Shown one piece after another: positions 1 to 7,730 of a DNA stretch of 64,000 nt. The number at the start of each line of letters is the position of its first letter. Position 1 is the first letter of the stretch. The notes beneath the pieces were generated by a model, which saw only the letters and a program-made list of their open reading frames with translations, did not search any database and was not told the origin of the DNA. Position numbers and translations under genes: made by a program. The stretch is taken from positions 16,002-80,001 of the forward strand of contig JARKPO010000049.1 of NCBI GenBank assembly GCA_029975215.1, in the 5' to 3' direction. This DNA is from Levilinea sp. Its GTDB lineage: Bacteria > Chloroflexota > Anaerolineae > Anaerolineales > Anaerolineaceae.

Positions 1-640
1 TCTTGACGTTGTTGTTCGAATCGTGCTGGTCGTCCAAATTGGCGATCTGCCCCACGGTTTCAAAGGGGGCCGCAAAATAAGAACGGGTGATGCTGACATT
101 GGACGGGCGGCGCAGTTCGCGGAACAGAACGGCGTTCCCCGGCTGGATCAGCACATACCCCGGACCGCCCACCGCCTCAATCAGGTTCACCTCTTTCTTA
201 CCGCGGATCATTTGCCCGCCGTCAATGGTCAGTTCCGGATAATCCAGGCCGAACATGGAGGACAGGATATATTTGAGACCGTGAGAAAATTTCGGCAGGT
301 TGTAAATATCCTGCACAAAACGCGCCCCTGCCACCATCACCGCCACCAGAGCCGCCAGCGGCGCGATGGCATAGCGCACATGCAGCGGATGGAAAATCCA
401 CACGCCCAGGCGGAACATCCACAGGGGGAAAAAGCGCAGCAGAATATTGGCGTTGTGCAGTTCCTCGGCAATGGCATCCACCGGCACTTCCTCGAACAAG
501 GCCCCGCCCAAGAACGCAAAACCGCTCAGCATCAGCACCACCAGGCCCATACGTACCAGGGCCAAAAGCTGCTGCCAGGCCTCAGTGTCCACCTGGGGCC
601 GTTCACGTCTGCGGTTGAATCGCGGCATACGGTTTTGCAT
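1..640 (-). CDS. SPFH-like membrane protein, C-terminus outside window
   Basis: Partial gene. 213 codons are open from an ATG at 640 to the window edge, preceded by AAGGACG. The product has two hydrophobic stretches, at about residues 33-50 and 95-110. A beta-rich segment of the form GGPGYVLIQPGNAVLF..L follows at about 160-185. That segment resembles the matching part of the upstream gene (GRGVVVVDFNSAVVLEE), so the two look like paralogues sharing a membrane anchor plus an SPFH/band-7-like domain. It starts 9 bases after the stop of the upstream gene, so co-transcription is likely. The function is unknown. SPFH proteins usually scaffold membrane microdomains, and that role is only inferred here. 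Confidence 0.75.
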   Translation of the reverse strand, partial: MQNRMPRFNRRRERPQVDTEAWQQLLALVRMGLVVLMLSGFAFLGGALFEEVPVDAIAEELHNANILLRFFPLWMFRLGVWIFHPLHVRYAIAPLAALVAVMVAGARFVQDIYNLPKFSHGLKYILSSMFGLDYPELTIDGGQMIRGKKEVNLIEAVGGPGYVLIQPGNAVLFRELRRPSNVSITRSYFAAPFETVGQIANLDDQHDSNNNVK

Positions 641-649
641 CGCTCGTCC

Positions 650-2347
650 TTAAGCCTTGGGCAGCTGAGGGGGCATCAGCCAGTTTTGCAGCTTGTTGAT
701 CATATCCAGCGTCTCAGACGGCAGGAAGCGGCGCGTCTTGGGGTCCGCCGCCATACCGTCAATAGCCTGAAACACCCGCAGAGCCATGATCTCCTGGGTG
801 TGTTCGCGAGTCTCCAGAATCCGCGCCAGCACCACATTCAGCTCTTCCTGGGCCTGCCGGCGCGCTCGTCCGCGAATGCGCAGCGCATCCAGTTCGTTGC
901 GCGCATGGATCAATTCCGTATCGCGGTCCCAGCGGGCCAGCAGATGGTCCAGGCGCTGTTGGTACACAGCCTCGGAAACTGGCATCAGGTCGCCAAAACC
1001 GCTGGCAATGACCTTGATCCCGCGATCGCGCAGCACCTTGGGAGCGGTCAGGCTGCGCACAGCGGAGGTTTGCAGGTCAAACACCGAAAACACCTCGCCC
1101 TGCACCCATTCGCCCCTTTCATCAACTTTCAACAGCGGTTGGCCGCCCGCGCGCAGCACCAGGCGGTAGGCCAAAATGCCGTTGTTACGCATCTGAATGC
1201 GCAGCTTGCGCTTAATATCGTCCAACGGGAAATGATCTGGCGTGCGGATATCGTAGAATTCATCATAATTGGTTTCCATCACCACCCGCCGGTACAAATC
1301 CGTAGCCACCAGGGTGGGCAGTTCATCCCAGGGGATCACCTCTTCCTGGGCGTTACGCGCCTCAGAAAACACGGCGGCAAATACGCGCTGATGGTTAAAC
1401 ACGGGCAGCAGTGAGGTACTGGGCAGGGGCGCATATCCGCTCATCTGCCCGCGGCGCAGGTCAACCCAGGTTTGGTGGTGAATTTCGGTCCGATCAGCGT
1501 CATCCAGTTCGTCCGCGCGCCCCACCGAAGCCACGCGCACATGGGTCTCATCCACGGCCTGCAGCGTCACCACGCGCAAATTTTCAACGCGCATATCCCC
1601 CAGATAGGTCACCTGCAGCACCTCCGGCTCCTGGCCAATGGTGAATTTGGTCCAAACATTAGCACGCAGCTCAATGCCGTCGCGCGAATAGGCAAGGTTC
1701 TGCGGACGCAGGCGAAACTGGCTGCGCAGATCCACCGCCGCCCGGATGCGCTCACGCGGGCGGGTAAAGACGATTCCGGTGCCCATCGTGCGCGGGTTTT
1801 GGTAGGGGTCGGCCAATCCCAGGGCCACCAGGACGGCGTCCACCAGGTTTTCAAACACGCGCATCACACTGGGGGTGGGGACGGTCTCTTCCAGCACCAC
1901 CGCACTGTTAAAATCCACCACCACCACCCCGCGGCCCGAACGGCGCAGTTCCTCCGAAGTGGCCTTAATCTCGCCGTCTTTAATGAAAACAGCCGCCCCG
2001 TGCCGGCGGAAAATATACAGCACCAGGTGAAAAGCGGTGCGGGCCACGTCCCGAAACCCCGCCACCGGCAGCAGCGCCTGGGCCGAGGTCAGCAGCAGCC
2101 AGGCCTGAAACATCAGGAAGAAGCCGCCGATCAGGTTGAAAAACACCACCACATTGATCGCCCGGCGCATCTCCAGGGTGATATCCGGCAGCTCCTGGGC
2201 CAACAGCGCCAAAAGTACCGTAATCACGCGTGCCAGCACCAGCATGATCTCCTGCCAAAAGGCAATCAAGAACAGCAGCGCCAGCGATCCTAGCGTGATG
2301 CCGATCCATGTATTTCGAGATAGTCCTTTGGATTTTCGGAACGGCAT
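650..2347 (-). CDS. SPFH/band-7-like membrane protein
   Basis: 565 residues. Two N-terminal hydrophobic segments (about 15-48 and 65-100) are followed by a beta-rich domain (about 115-300) and a long charged, helical C-terminal part. The C-terminal part has an Arg/Glu-rich stretch near 470-510, the plan expected for an SPFH-type scaffold that oligomerises on the membrane. The domain call rests on layout and similarity to the next gene rather than on a strict motif. It heads a two-gene operon with the truncated paralogue. The function is not known. Tandem SPFH-like genes suggest a hetero-oligomeric membrane complex, which is an inference. Confidence 0.75.
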   Translation of the reverse strand: MPFRKSKGLSRNTWIGITLGSLALLFLIAFWQEIMLVLARVITVLLALLAQELPDITLEMRRAINVVVFFNLIGGFFLMFQAWLLLTSAQALLPVAGFRDVARTAFHLVLYIFRRHGAAVFIKDGEIKATSEELRRSGRGVVVVDFNSAVVLEETVPTPSVMRVFENLVDAVLVALGLADPYQNPRTMGTGIVFTRPRERIRAAVDLRSQFRLRPQNLAYSRDGIELRANVWTKFTIGQEPEVLQVTYLGDMRVENLRVVTLQAVDETHVRVASVGRADELDDADRTEIHHQTWVDLRRGQMSGYAPLPSTSLLPVFNHQRVFAAVFSEARNAQEEVIPWDELPTLVATDLYRRVVMETNYDEFYDIRTPDHFPLDDIKRKLRIQMRNNGILAYRLVLRAGGQPLLKVDERGEWVQGEVFSVFDLQTSAVRSLTAPKVLRDRGIKVIASGFGDLMPVSEAVYQQRLDHLLARWDRDTELIHARNELDALRIRGRARRQAQEELNVVLARILETREHTQEIMALRVFQAIDGMAADPKTRRFLPSETLDMINKLQNWLMPPQLPKA

Positions 2348-2468
2348 GCCCCCTCACTTGGGGAATCAATAGAAAAAGAGTCCTGGAATTATCGTCAGTA
2401 TATCCTTTCCACGTTGCCTTTGTCAAGCAAAGCGCCTTTCGCCTCGCCCGCCATCCGCCGCCCCTTGC

Positions 2469-2476
2469 GGTACAAT
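2469..2476 (+). promoter_or_regulatory. candidate -10 element GGTACAAT
   Basis: GGTACAAT lies 27 bases before the start of the membrane-protein gene at 2504. No convincing -35 hexamer is seen 16-18 bases upstream. The same GGTAYAAT word without a -35 precedes the genes at 4222 and 22174, which supports it as a promoter type. Confidence 0.4.
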
Positions 2477-2503
2477 CAGAGCGGAAAGGAGCCCTCTGGC
2501 CGC

Positions 2504-3250
2504 ATGTCCCCTTTTGCCCGTTACTACTTTGCCGCCCCCTTTGAAGCCTACGGGCCTGCCCACCTGGGCGCGCTGAGCCTCATCCTGCTGGCAGCCTGGG
2601 CGGTGTACCGCTGGGTGCGCCCCTCCCAAAGCTTTCACCGCGCCCTGGCCTATAGCCTGCTCATCCTGCAGGCCGCCTGGGTCACCTGGCTGGCGGCCGT
2701 GGGGGCGGCCTCGCTGCAAACCGCGCTGCCCTTACACCCTTGCAGTGCAAGTATGTTCGTGGGGGCCGCAGCCCTGCTCACCCAACGCCGTGCCTGGGTA
2801 TCAACAGCTTACTTTTGGTGCATTTCCGGTGCGGCTGCGGCTTTACTCTTCCCCGATCTCGGTCTGTACGGCTTTCCCCACTTTGCTTTCTTTCATTACA
2901 TGCTCTCGCACGGCCTGCTGGTATGCGTCACAGCTGCCCTGGCAGCGGACGGGTATCGCCCCAACGCCCGCGGCTTTTTCACGGCCTGGGGAGCAGCCCA
3001 GGGGTTTGCCCTGCTGGTGTTAATTGTGAACCTGCTCACCCACAGTAATTACATGTATCTCTTCGCCCCCCCGGCCGGCCCCAGCCCGCTTAGCGCCGTC
3101 TCAAACCGCTGGCTGTACGGCCTGATGGTTGAGGCTGGCGTCACCCTATCCTTTCTGGCCTGCTGGGGCTTTGGCCGCCTCATCCCACCACGAAAATCAC
3201 CGCAACCCCCACAATGGAGACCAGAGTACCCAACACCGCCCGGCGGCTGA
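2504..3250 (+). CDS. YwaF/TIGR02206-type integral membrane protein
   Basis: 248 residues, almost entirely hydrophobic, with about six or seven membrane helices. The start at 2504 has AAAGGAG upstream; codons further upstream do not look like membrane protein. Length, helix spacing and the H-F-x-F-F-H-Y-M-L-S-H stretch (about residues 124-135) fit the TIGR02206/YwaF family, whose function is unknown. The last 71 bases overlap the end of the convergent EamA gene, so the Pro-rich hydrophilic tail is encoded antisense to that gene. Confidence 0.75.
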   Translation: MSPFARYYFAAPFEAYGPAHLGALSLILLAAWAVYRWVRPSQSFHRALAYSLLILQAAWVTWLAAVGAASLQTALPLHPCSASMFVGAAALLTQRRAWVSTAYFWCISGAAAALLFPDLGLYGFPHFAFFHYMLSHGLLVCVTAALAADGYRPNARGFFTAWGAAQGFALLVLIVNLLTHSNYMYLFAPPAGPSPLSAVSNRWLYGLMVEAGVTLSFLACWGFGRLIPPRKSPQPPQWRPEYPTPPGG

Positions 3251-4073
3251 CCTGCTCTTTGAGACCCCAGCGCACCACCGGCAGAATCAGCACCGGCGTC
3301 ATAGCCATCAAGGTGGAGGCCACGCCCACATGGCTGGCCTGCACCGCCACCAGCGAAAGCCAAACCCCCACAAACGGCCCCATCACGCTCCCCAGGGCAA
3401 TGCGCCCCAGCACCGGCCGGTTCTGGTTCAAGATGGTCAGGGTCGAGCGCACCCGCCCGCCCAGGAACGTCGCCAGCCACAGGATTGCCCCTGCCGCCAG
3501 CATACGCATCAGCACTCCCGACAGCGGCGAAAATCCTCCCGCCAGCCCGGCCTTGGCCAGGATCAGTCCAGAGGACTGCCCTGCCGCCGCCCCCAGTCCG
3601 GCCAGCACGCCCAAAAAGTAACGCCGCGGCGCGACTTTGCGCCCCAGCCCATCGGTGCGCTCAAACACCACCAATCCCACCCCTGCCAACGCAAGGACCA
3701 CCCCCAGGTACTCCCAACCCTGCAGCCGCTCCCCCAGAAAGGCCCAGGCCAAAAAGGTGCTGATCACCGGCGAGACGGCCATCATCAGCGTGGCGATGCG
3801 CGGGCCGACCAGACCATAGGCGCTGAGCAGCGCCCAATCCCCCAACACCAGCCCAGCCAATCCCGACAGCCCCAGCCACAGCCAGCGCACCCCTTCGGCC
3901 GCGGGGATCCACGTTCCCATCAGCAAGCGGTGCGTCACCATTAAAAAAGCCACCGCCATCACCAGCCGCACACGGTTCACCACCGGCGCCCCCACCACCT
4001 GCACCGAGGCCGAATATGCCAGACTGGATACCACCCAACAGCACGCCGTTAATAACGCCGCAGCTTCGCCCAT
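3180..4073 (-). CDS. EamA/DMT-superfamily transporter
   Basis: 297 residues with about ten hydrophobic helices arranged as two EamA repeats (roughly 5-135 and 155-295), the normal layout for drug/metabolite exporters. The ATG at 4073 follows AGAGGGTG; an in-frame ATG at 4115 would add a short basic segment without a better ribosome site. Each repeat ends with the usual G-E-x-L or L-K-E-x-V followed by a Gly-rich helix. The substrate cannot be told from sequence. It is monocistronic and converges on the membrane gene at 2504. Confidence 0.85.
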   Translation of the reverse strand: MGEAAALLTACCWVVSSLAYSASVQVVGAPVVNRVRLVMAVAFLMVTHRLLMGTWIPAAEGVRWLWLGLSGLAGLVLGDWALLSAYGLVGPRIATLMMAVSPVISTFLAWAFLGERLQGWEYLGVVLALAGVGLVVFERTDGLGRKVAPRRYFLGVLAGLGAAAGQSSGLILAKAGLAGGFSPLSGVLMRMLAAGAILWLATFLGGRVRSTLTILNQNRPVLGRIALGSVMGPFVGVWLSLVAVQASHVGVASTLMAMTPVLILPVVRWGLKEQVSRRAVLGTLVSIVGVAVIFVVG

Positions 4074-4184
4074 ACACCCTCTGCCTTGCCGTTTTGGAGT
4101 AAAACCTCTGCCCAACCTTCCGATGATATCATCCGTCGGTCAGCGGTCATAGGGGGGAACCGCGGGATTTCCTGCAACCTTTCG

Positions 4185-4192
4185 GGTACAAT
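4185..4192 (+). promoter_or_regulatory. candidate -10 element GGTACAAT
   Basis: GGTACAAT lies 29 bases before the ATG at 4222, again without a recognisable -35. A downstream AAGGGGCG serves as the ribosome site. Confidence 0.4.
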
Positions 4193-4221
4193 TTGCGTAT
4201 ATTTAGATAAGGGGCGCGATC

Positions 4222-4662
4222 ATGAGCGATTGGAATAAACACACAGACAGCAGTCAGAACATTCAGGCCGCCATCTGGCTGATCGGTCTGGGCATCCTAT
4301 GGCTCACCGGTCAATGGTGGCCCGGCATCTTGATCCTGATCGGCCTGAGCATGGTCGCCAAATCCTTCGTCCGCAGCGCCGAACCCGAAGAGCCGGCCGC
4401 GCCGGAGCCAACCCTTGACGCCGCCCCCATGCCGGCAGCCGAAACGCGCAGCGAGCCGGAAGACCGCTTTGAAGCCGAACCGATTCCGCCGGAGACCGCT
4501 CCCGCCCCTGCCGCCCAGGGGGATACTCGCCGCCTGCCCAACCGCTGCCCCATGTGCGGCGCTCCAGTACAGCCCGCGGATGTGGTCTGGCGTTCGGCCA
4601 ATGACCCAGCCTGCGCTTTCTGCAGCGCTAATCTGATCACCGGCCAGCCCGCGCCTCTTTAA
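4222..4662 (+). CDS. small membrane protein with C-terminal zinc ribbon
   Basis: 146 residues. A Trp-rich hydrophobic hairpin (about 15-50) resembles the LiaF/DUF5668 type of two-helix membrane segment. It is followed by a Glu/Pro/Ala-rich linker (about 53-105) and a C-terminal zinc ribbon, CPMCG (about 111-115) with CAFC (about 131-134). The start follows AAGGGGCG. No enzyme motif is present. It could be an anchored metal-binding or protein-binding adaptor; this is inference. It converges on mntP with 9 bases between the stops. Confidence 0.75.
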   Translation: MSDWNKHTDSSQNIQAAIWLIGLGILWLTGQWWPGILILIGLSMVAKSFVRSAEPEEPAAPEPTLDAAPMPAAETRSEPEDRFEAEPIPPETAPAPAAQGDTRRLPNRCPMCGAPVQPADVVWRSANDPACAFCSANLITGQPAPL

Positions 4663-4671
4663 CCGCTGGTT

Positions 4672-5235
4672 TCAGACCAGCAGGTGGCTCAATAAAATGC
4701 GCACGCCGATGCCGGTCAGAATCAGGCCGCCCACAATCTCCATCTTTTTGCCAAAGTGAGATCCCAGGCTCTGACCGATCAGCAGCCCCACCAGCGACAG
4801 GCCCAGCGTCACCACGGCGATCAACAGGCTGGCCGCCCATACATTCATCGATAACATGGCCATCCCCAGCCCAACCGCCATCGCGTCCAGGCTGGTAGCC
4901 ACACACAGCATCACCAGGGTCCCCCCACGGGAAGGGTCTGCACACCCACAGCGGTCTTCGTCGGGGGAAAATCCGCTTTTAATCATGCGAATGCCCACAA
5001 ACGCCAGCAGCGCCAGCGCGATCCAATGATCCACCGCGGAGATCAAATGCGCCACCGTGCTGCCCAGCAGCCAGCCCAAAAGGGTCATACCCCCCTGAAA
5101 CAGACCAAAATGAAAAGATAAGCGAAAAATCGGGCGCGGCGTACGGGCCGCGTCGGTGGTTCCAATTCCCAATGACACCGCGAAGGCGTCCATCGCTAAC
5201 CCCACTGCAATAACGAAAGATGTTAAAAAGTCCAT
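4672..5235 (-). CDS. mntP: manganese efflux pump MntP
   Basis: 187 residues with six membrane helices in two repeats. Each repeat carries the family signature of an Asp in a small-residue helix: GLAMDAFAVSLGIG (about 12-25) and TSLDAMAVGLGM (about 115-126). The loop between holds DRCGCAD. MntP exports Mn(II) and protects against manganese excess. The ATG at 5235 is chosen because it begins right at the first helix. A promoter ends about 37 bases upstream. The divergent neighbour is a DtxR/MntR-family regulator, which fits Mn-dependent control. There is no room for a yybP-ykoY riboswitch in the short leader. Confidence 0.92.
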   Translation of the reverse strand: MDFLTSFVIAVGLAMDAFAVSLGIGTTDAARTPRPIFRLSFHFGLFQGGMTLLGWLLGSTVAHLISAVDHWIALALLAFVGIRMIKSGFSPDEDRCGCADPSRGGTLVMLCVATSLDAMAVGLGMAMLSMNVWAASLLIAVVTLGLSLVGLLIGQSLGSHFGKKMEIVGGLILTGIGVRILLSHLLV

Positions 5236-5278
5236 GTGCTGTCTCGTTTGTGTGATGTGCCGCGCTGCGGTGATCTGC

Positions 5279-5307
5279 ATTATACCGCCCTCAGCCGGGC
5301 AAGTCAG
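5279..5307 (-). promoter_or_regulatory. mntP promoter
   Basis: Read on the minus strand, CTGACT (5307-5302) and a perfect TATAAT (5284-5279) are 17 bases apart. The predicted 5' leader is about 37 bases. Confidence 0.6.
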
Positions 5308-5395
5308 GTTTCAAACGTCACTCCCGCGGACTGATTCAATCCTGTTTTTGGCAGGCTGAAGGGGATTCTCGCTTGAATTTTCGCGCAAAAAGATG

Positions 5396-5410
5396 TAAGT
5401 TATGCTAAGG
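5396..5410 (+). promoter_or_regulatory. possible DtxR/MntR-type operator
   Basis: The stretch TAAGTTATGCTAAGG read on the other strand is CCTTAGCATAACTTA. It matches 11 of 15 positions of the actinobacterial DtxR/IdeR box (GGTTAGCCTAACCTA). It lies just upstream of the regulator gene, between it and mntP. A single site matched by eye is weak evidence. Confidence 0.3.
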
Positions 5411-5423
5411 TATAAAAAATGTC

Positions 5424-6098
5424 ATGGACGCGATAAACTTAAGCGAAAATGAAGAAATGCATCTCCTGGCGGCGGCCCGGCTCATCGAAGACGGCCACTC
5501 CCAACCGGTTTCGCTGAATCGGGTAGCCGAACAGCTTTCCATCCAGCCCATCTCAGCCAACCAGATGGCGCGCCGTCTGGAAGAACGCGGCCTGGTCACC
5601 TACCAGCCCTACAAAGGCGTTTCGCTCACCCCCACGGGTTGGCAGATCACTCGCCGCATCCTGCGGCACCGCCGCCTGTGGGAGACTTTCCTGGTGGAGC
5701 ACCTGCACACCGCCCAGGTGGAAGCGGAAGCCCTGGCCTGCCGTCTGGAACACATCACCAGCGAGAAAATCGCCGCCCAGTTAGATGCTTATCTGGGCCG
5801 TCCCATCACCACCCCCTCTGGCCGCCCCATCCCCGCCGGCAGCGAGTCTCCGCTCGACCCCGGAGTGCCCCTGGCACTGCTGCAAACCGGCGACCGCGCC
5901 CAGGTGCTGCAGCTGAACGCCCCGCCCGCCGACAGCGCCTTCCTGCAAAGTGCAGGCCTGGCTGCCGGTCAAATATTGACCCTCCAGGCGGTGGACGGCC
6001 GCGGACGGCGGCTGATCACCCTGGAAGCCAGCGGGCAAAGCCTGCAGCTGAGCGCAACATTGTGCGAAGCTGTGCGGGTTCAACGCCTCACCTCCTAA
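5424..6098 (+). CDS. DtxR/MntR-family metal-dependent regulator
   Basis: 224 residues. A winged helix-turn-helix (about 8-70, with the recognition region SANQMARRLEERGLV) is followed by the DtxR dimerisation/metal domain (about 75-130) that contains the H-R-R-L-W-E-T-F-L-V-E-H stretch. An FeoA/SH3-like C-terminal domain occupies about 150-222. The family represses metal-transport genes when loaded with Fe or Mn. Divergence from mntP makes manganese the likely signal, although MntP activation by an MntR-like protein is known only from other bacteria. A TATAAA lies 7 bases before the ATG and no clear ribosome site is seen, so the message may be leaderless. Confidence 0.85.
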   Translation: MDAINLSENEEMHLLAAARLIEDGHSQPVSLNRVAEQLSIQPISANQMARRLEERGLVTYQPYKGVSLTPTGWQITRRILRHRRLWETFLVEHLHTAQVEAEALACRLEHITSEKIAAQLDAYLGRPITTPSGRPIPAGSESPLDPGVPLALLQTGDRAQVLQLNAPPADSAFLQSAGLAAGQILTLQAVDGRGRRLITLEASGQSLQLSATLCEAVRVQRLTS

Positions 6099-6215
6099 TG
6101 TCAAAACCTATCTTCCATTCGATCCTCAGCAGACGGTACCCGCCTGTCACTTTTTTCTCTGTGCGCGCATCCAATGGATATCAACTGGATTGTTACGGGA
6201 ATGGAGGATAGAGAC

Positions 6216-6422
6216 ATGCAAAAGTGGATCAATGAAGCAAGTTGGGACCGTGTGGTTCGCGTGGTTTTCGGTCTGGTTTTATTAGTTTTAGGTTGGGGCG
6301 GTATAGTGAGCGGCGGCCTGGGCCTATTTCTCAAGGTGATTGGGTTTGTGCCCCTGCTCACAGGCCTCTTCGGCTTCTGCCCCATCTATGCCTTGCTGAA
6401 ATTCCGCACCAACCGCGCCTGA
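6216..6422 (+). CDS. DUF2892 (YgaP-like) membrane protein
   Basis: 68 residues. It shows the DUF2892 signature: an Arg pair at the start of the first helix (DRVVRVVFGL, about 10-19), a Gly-rich turn, then TGLFGFCPIY (about 49-58) with its conserved Cys-Pro. The start at 6216 has GGAGG 7 bases upstream. DUF2892 is the membrane part of the rhodanese YgaP, which links it to sulfur relay. The next gene carries the same domain fused to a thioredoxin, so the two likely act together. Confidence 0.85.
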   Translation: MQKWINEASWDRVVRVVFGLVLLVLGWGGIVSGGLGLFLKVIGFVPLLTGLFGFCPIYALLKFRTNRA

Positions 6423-6449
6423 GCACGATCAAATAATTCGTTATGAACG

Positions 6450-6475
6450 AGGAGGCGGGCAGATGCCCGCCTCCT
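6450..6475 (+). other. perfect 12-bp hairpin over the ribosome site of the thioredoxin fusion
   Basis: AGGAGGCGGGCA (6450-6461) is exactly complementary to TGCCCGCCTCCT (6464-6475). It folds the GGAGG ribosome site and the ATG at 6463 into one stem. No T-run follows, so it is not a standard terminator of the upstream gene. It could repress translation, act as a processing signal, or favour the ATG at 6490. Confidence 0.7.
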
Positions 6476-7014
6476 GGATGGATACAACCATGCAGCCTGA
6501 TGAATTTACCCAACACATCCAGTCCGCCAGCACCCCCACCCTGGTCGAATTCTGGGCTCCCTGGTGCGCCCCTTGCCGCGCCATGACGCCCGACCTGGAA
6601 CGGGCCGCCGAAGAGCACCGTGACGGCGTGAACTTGCTGCGCATCAATGCCGATTCTTCCCACGAGCTGCTCCGTCAACTGGGCGTCATGGGCATCCCCA
6701 CCCTGATTGGCTACCAGCAAGGTCAAGAGGTGTTTCGCCGCACTGGCGCGCAAAATATTGACGGCATTCGTGAAATGTTCACCGCCCTGGCCGCCAACCG
6801 CCCCCTGCGCCGCGGCCCCTCCCCCGCAGACCGCGGGCTGCGTCTGGGTGTCGGCCTGGCCCTGGTGGCCCTCAGCCTCAGCCGGGGAGGGCTGCTGCTG
6901 CCCCTGGCCGCTGGTTTAATCCTGGCCTTCACCGGCGTGTACGACCGCTGCCCCGTTTACCAACTGGTGGCCCCCCGCGTGCAGTCTCTGCTGCGCAAAT
7001 GGTTCCTCCCCTAA
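6463..7014 (+). CDS. thioredoxin fused to DUF2892 membrane domain
   Basis: 183 residues. The N-terminal thioredoxin fold (about 10-112) has the active site WCAPC (about 34-38) and the cis-Pro motif GIPT (about 77-80). A C-terminal DUF2892 segment (about 122-170) has the Arg-containing first helix, a second helix and TGVYDRCPVYQL, closely matching the separate DUF2892 protein just upstream. The product should be a membrane-tethered thiol reductase, placed to reduce or receive sulfur from the Cys of DUF2892/YgaP proteins; that role is inferred. The ATG at 6463 has a good GGAGG but lies inside a strong hairpin, and ATGs at 6478 and 6490 are alternatives. Confidence 0.85.
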   Translation: MPASWMDTTMQPDEFTQHIQSASTPTLVEFWAPWCAPCRAMTPDLERAAEEHRDGVNLLRINADSSHELLRQLGVMGIPTLIGYQQGQEVFRRTGAQNIDGIREMFTALAANRPLRRGPSPADRGLRLGVGLALVALSLSRGGLLLPLAAGLILAFTGVYDRCPVYQLVAPRVQSLLRKWFLP

Positions 7015-7088
7015 CCAACTGCGCCAGGCTGAAGCCCGTTCCCTCCCCCCGCGCCACATCAACTCCCCGTCAAGAAACTGTCAAAACA

Positions 7089-7116
7089 TTGAAAAATTGA
7101 TCTTTTACCGTATAGA
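7089..7116 (+). promoter_or_regulatory. promoter of DUF7282 lipoprotein gene
   Basis: TTGAAA (7089-7094) and TATAGA (7111-7116) are 16 bases apart, about 90 bases before the ATG at 7209. Confidence 0.5.
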
Positions 7117-7208
7117 TTCCCCTATGGATTTATGCTAATATTATCTCATTGTCACAGCAGATGGCGCTCCAGAAAACGCCATCCAAAAAAAACCAAGGGA
7201 GAAGGAAG

Positions 7209-7712
7209 ATGAAAATCGCTAAATGGAGTCGCATGTTGTTTATTCTCAGCCTGCTGATCATGATTGCGTTGATGATGGTGGCCTGCCAGCCTGCCACACC
7301 CACCGCAGACGGCAGCCCCAGTACGGGTGGGGATAACCCCCAGGCCCCCGCTCCCATTGTCACCGTCACCGAAGTCGCCGGGCCTTACATTAAGATCAGC
7401 GATCAGGCCATCCCCAACAAGCGCGTCATCCTGGACGAGAGTTGGAGCGACGTAGCCGGTTGGTTGGTCATCTACAACGACAAAGACGGCAAGGCCAATG
7501 AAGTCATCGGTTACGGCACCCTTGCAAAGGGCCGCAACATGAATTCTCAGATCAAAGTGGACATCACCAAAGCCACCGAAACCCTGCACGCGATCATTCA
7601 TGTGGATGTCGGTAAGGTTTCCGTTTTTGAGTACCCTGGGGTGGATGAACCCTATTTATTCAACGGAAGTCCCATCGAAACCACCTTCAAGGTCACTGGC
7701 GGTTTGCCCTAA
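7209..7712 (+). CDS. DUF7282-type lipoprotein
   Basis: 167 residues. A type II signal peptide ends in MVAC, with the lipidated Cys at 26. A Ser/Gly/Pro linker (about 27-50) leads to a beta domain (about 55-165) with Q-x-I-P-N-K-R-V-I-L and GWLVIYND...VIGYGTLAKG, as in DUF7282 domains of archaeal and bacterial surface proteins. The start is set by GGGAGAAGGAAG 2-13 bases upstream. It should sit on the outer face of the membrane. The function is unknown. A strong terminator follows. Confidence 0.75.
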   Translation: MKIAKWSRMLFILSLLIMIALMMVACQPATPTADGSPSTGGDNPQAPAPIVTVTEVAGPYIKISDQAIPNKRVILDESWSDVAGWLVIYNDKDGKANEVIGYGTLAKGRNMNSQIKVDITKATETLHAIIHVDVGKVSVFEYPGVDEPYLFNGSPIETTFKVTGGLP

Positions 7713-7730
7713 TCCATTTTTTAAAATCAT

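Noticed and set aside
23..1414. 463-codon plus-strand frame opposite the SPFH-like genes
   Set aside because: It is antisense to two well-supported genes, is rich in His/Gln/Arg from complementary GC-rich codons, and has no ribosome site or domain.
5236..5400. Possible yybP-ykoY manganese riboswitch before mntP
   Set aside because: The promoter predicts a leader of only about 37 bases and the aptamer consensus is not present.
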